6,654 nt of DNA, from the NCBI GenBank assembly GCA_018882485.1, contig VERU01000145.1, positions 1 to 6,654 of the forward strand. Reading direction: 5' to 3'. Under the pieces are notes generated by a model that was given only the letters and a program-made list of their open reading frames with translations, was not told the origin of the DNA and made no database searches. This document shows positions 5,537-6,654 of the stretch, piece after piece. Position 1 is the first letter of the stretch, and every line of letters begins with the position of its first letter. This DNA is from Rhodoferax sp. (GTDB taxonomy: Bacteria > Pseudomonadota > Gammaproteobacteria > Burkholderiales > Burkholderiaceae_C). The position numbers and the translations under genes are program-made.

Positions 5537-6654
5537 TCAGGACTCCGGTGTGCGCAGCGCCCGGCTCAGCAGCAGCACGGGCAGCAGGCCGACCAGCACC
5601 AGCGCCAGCGCCGGCAGGGCGGCCTCGCCCAGTCGCTCGTCGCGTGCGAGCTGGTAGGTCACCACCGCCAGCGTATCGCTGTTGAATGGCCGCAGCACCA
5701 GGGTGGCGGGCAGCTCCTTCATCACATCCACGAAGACCAGCAGGGCGGCCGCGGCCATGGGCCGCATCAGCAGGGGCCGGTGCACGCGCCACCACAGGGC
5801 CCCCGTATGCAGGCCCAGCAGACGGGCCGAATCGTCGTAGCTGGCGGGTATGCGCGCGTAGGCACTCTGCAGGGACTGCAGTGCCACCGCACAAAACCGC
5901 ACCAGATAGGCCCACACCAGCCCGAAGGCGGTGGTCGTCACCAGAGCGGCCACCCCGCTGTCGGGCGCCTGTTGCTGCAGCCAGCCGACCGGCAGCAGCA
6001 AACCCACCACCAGGACCGCACCCGGCACCGCATAGCCCAGACCGGCGATGCGCAGCGCCCACCGGGTGGATAAGTCGTCGCGACGCCGCTGCCAATAGGC
6101 CAGCCCGGCCGCCAGGGCCACCGCCAGACCGGCACTCACCAGAGCCAGGCGCAGGCTGTTGAGCGACCAGGTCACGAATGACGACCAGGGCAGGTTCGCC
6201 CAGTCGGCGCTCAAGGGCCGGAGCATGAAGGCCAGCGGCAGCAGGAAACCGGCCAGCACCGGCAGGGCCACGGCGACCGCCGCCAGCCCACCCAGGCTCC
6301 CATGCAGCCGAACGCGGCGCGCCTCGGCCGACGCGGGCCGGGCGCCACGGCTTGCGGCAAAGCGCAACCGGCTCTGGGCCCGGCGTTCGAGCGTCAGCAG
6401 ACCGGCCACCAGCACCAGCAGCAGCGTGGCCAGTTGGGCCGCCGCCAGCCGGTTGTCCATGGCCAGCCAGGCCTTGTAGATGCCGGCGGTGAAGGTCTGG
6501 ATGCCGAAGTAGCTGACGACACCGAAGTCCGCCAGCGTCTCCATCAGCGCCAGCGCCACCCCGGCCGCCACCGCCGGCCGGGCCAGCGGTAGCGCAATCT
6601 CCCGGATACGGCGCGACAGCGGTGCGCCCAGCAGGCGCGCCGCCTCCATCAGGT
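5537..6654 (-). CDS. Fe3+-type ABC transporter permease (FbpB-like), 5' end missing
   Basis: This is the 3' part of an inner-membrane permease of the two-domain FbpB/AfuB type, which moves ferric iron (or a similar ligand delivered by a periplasmic binding protein) into the cytoplasm. At least 372 codons are present, and the frame runs off the window edge at 6654; full-length relatives are about 500-560 residues. Counting from the Met at 6649, which is probably internal because the frame is open upstream and the first EAA loop is already under way, EAARLLGAPLSRR...PLARPAVAAG (2-30) is the ATPase-contact loop of domain one. DDSARLLGLHTGALWWRVHRPLL (272-294) is that of domain two. Hydrophobic helices recur throughout. 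KELPATLVLRPFNSDTLAVVTYQLARDERLGEAALPAL (311-348) is highly typical of iron permeases. Neither the ATPase nor the binding protein is in the window; both may lie to the right. The ligand is inferred from family. Confidence 0.9.
   Translation of the reverse strand, partial: LMEAARLLGAPLSRRIREIALPLARPAVAAGVALALMETLADFGVVSYFGIQTFTAGIYKAWLAMDNRLAAAQLATLLLVLVAGLLTLERRAQSRLRFAASRGARPASAEARRVRLHGSLGGLAAVAVALPVLAGFLLPLAFMLRPLSADWANLPWSSFVTWSLNSLRLALVSAGLAVALAAGLAYWQRRRDDLSTRWALRIAGLGYAVPGAVLVVGLLLPVGWLQQQAPDSGVAALVTTTAFGLVWAYLVRFCAVALQSLQSAYARIPASYDDSARLLGLHTGALWWRVHRPLLMRPMAAAALLVFVDVMKELPATLVLRPFNSDTLAVVTYQLARDERLGEAALPALALVLVGLLPVLLLSRALRTPES

Noticed and set aside
5121..6095. Upstream extension of the fccB frame giving a 751-residue protein.
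   Set aside because: It runs through the cytochrome and permease genes in another frame. The start at 5120 has a ribosome site and a sensible signal peptide.

Overview
The window reads as a very GC-rich proteobacterial chromosome, most likely betaproteobacterial (Burkholderiales-like). That guess rests on base composition, the codon use of the coding regions and the mix of genes, not on a diagnostic marker. It has a mobile-element edge on the left and ordinary chromosomal genes on the right. No rRNA, complete tRNA, CRISPR array or insertion sequence is visible.

Left part (1-1530): a complete P4-type tyrosine integrase (DUF4102 N-terminus, full R...H-x-x-R...H...Y catalytic set) is transcribed leftwards. 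Its coding sequence looks less GC-rich than the genes to the right. Just upstream of it are two near-identical 11-bp direct repeats and a separate inverted repeat, both candidate integrase-binding or recombination sites. This places a possible island boundary between the integrase and the next gene, but no attachment duplication or target tRNA could be shown.

Middle part (1531-3010): two rightward genes, a TRIC/UPF0126 family seven-helix membrane protein and a class I SAM-dependent methyltransferase of the METTL27-like type. They converge on the sulfur operon. The 90-bp convergent gap holds five tandem 10-bp units and a short perfect hairpin.

Right part (3011-6654): a compact leftward sulfur-oxidation operon runs in transcription order: monoheme cytochrome c, flavocytochrome c sulfide dehydrogenase flavoprotein (FccB/SoxF-like), SoxY, SoxZ. 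The first three are joined by 4-base ATGA overlaps and soxZ follows after 20 bases. The likely logic is that periplasmic sulfide is oxidised by the FCSD pair, electrons leave through the heme subunit, and sulfane sulfur may be carried on the C-terminal cysteine of SoxY within SoxYZ. No soxX, soxA, soxB or soxCD lies in the window, so this is a partial sox set. Upstream of it, after a 93-base gap with an AT-rich promoter-like patch, is the 3' part of an Fe3+-type ABC transporter permease, cut by the window edge.

The most notable items are the FCSD-SoxYZ mini-operon, the 10-bp tandem repeat array and the repeats next to the integrase. None of them proves a new system.
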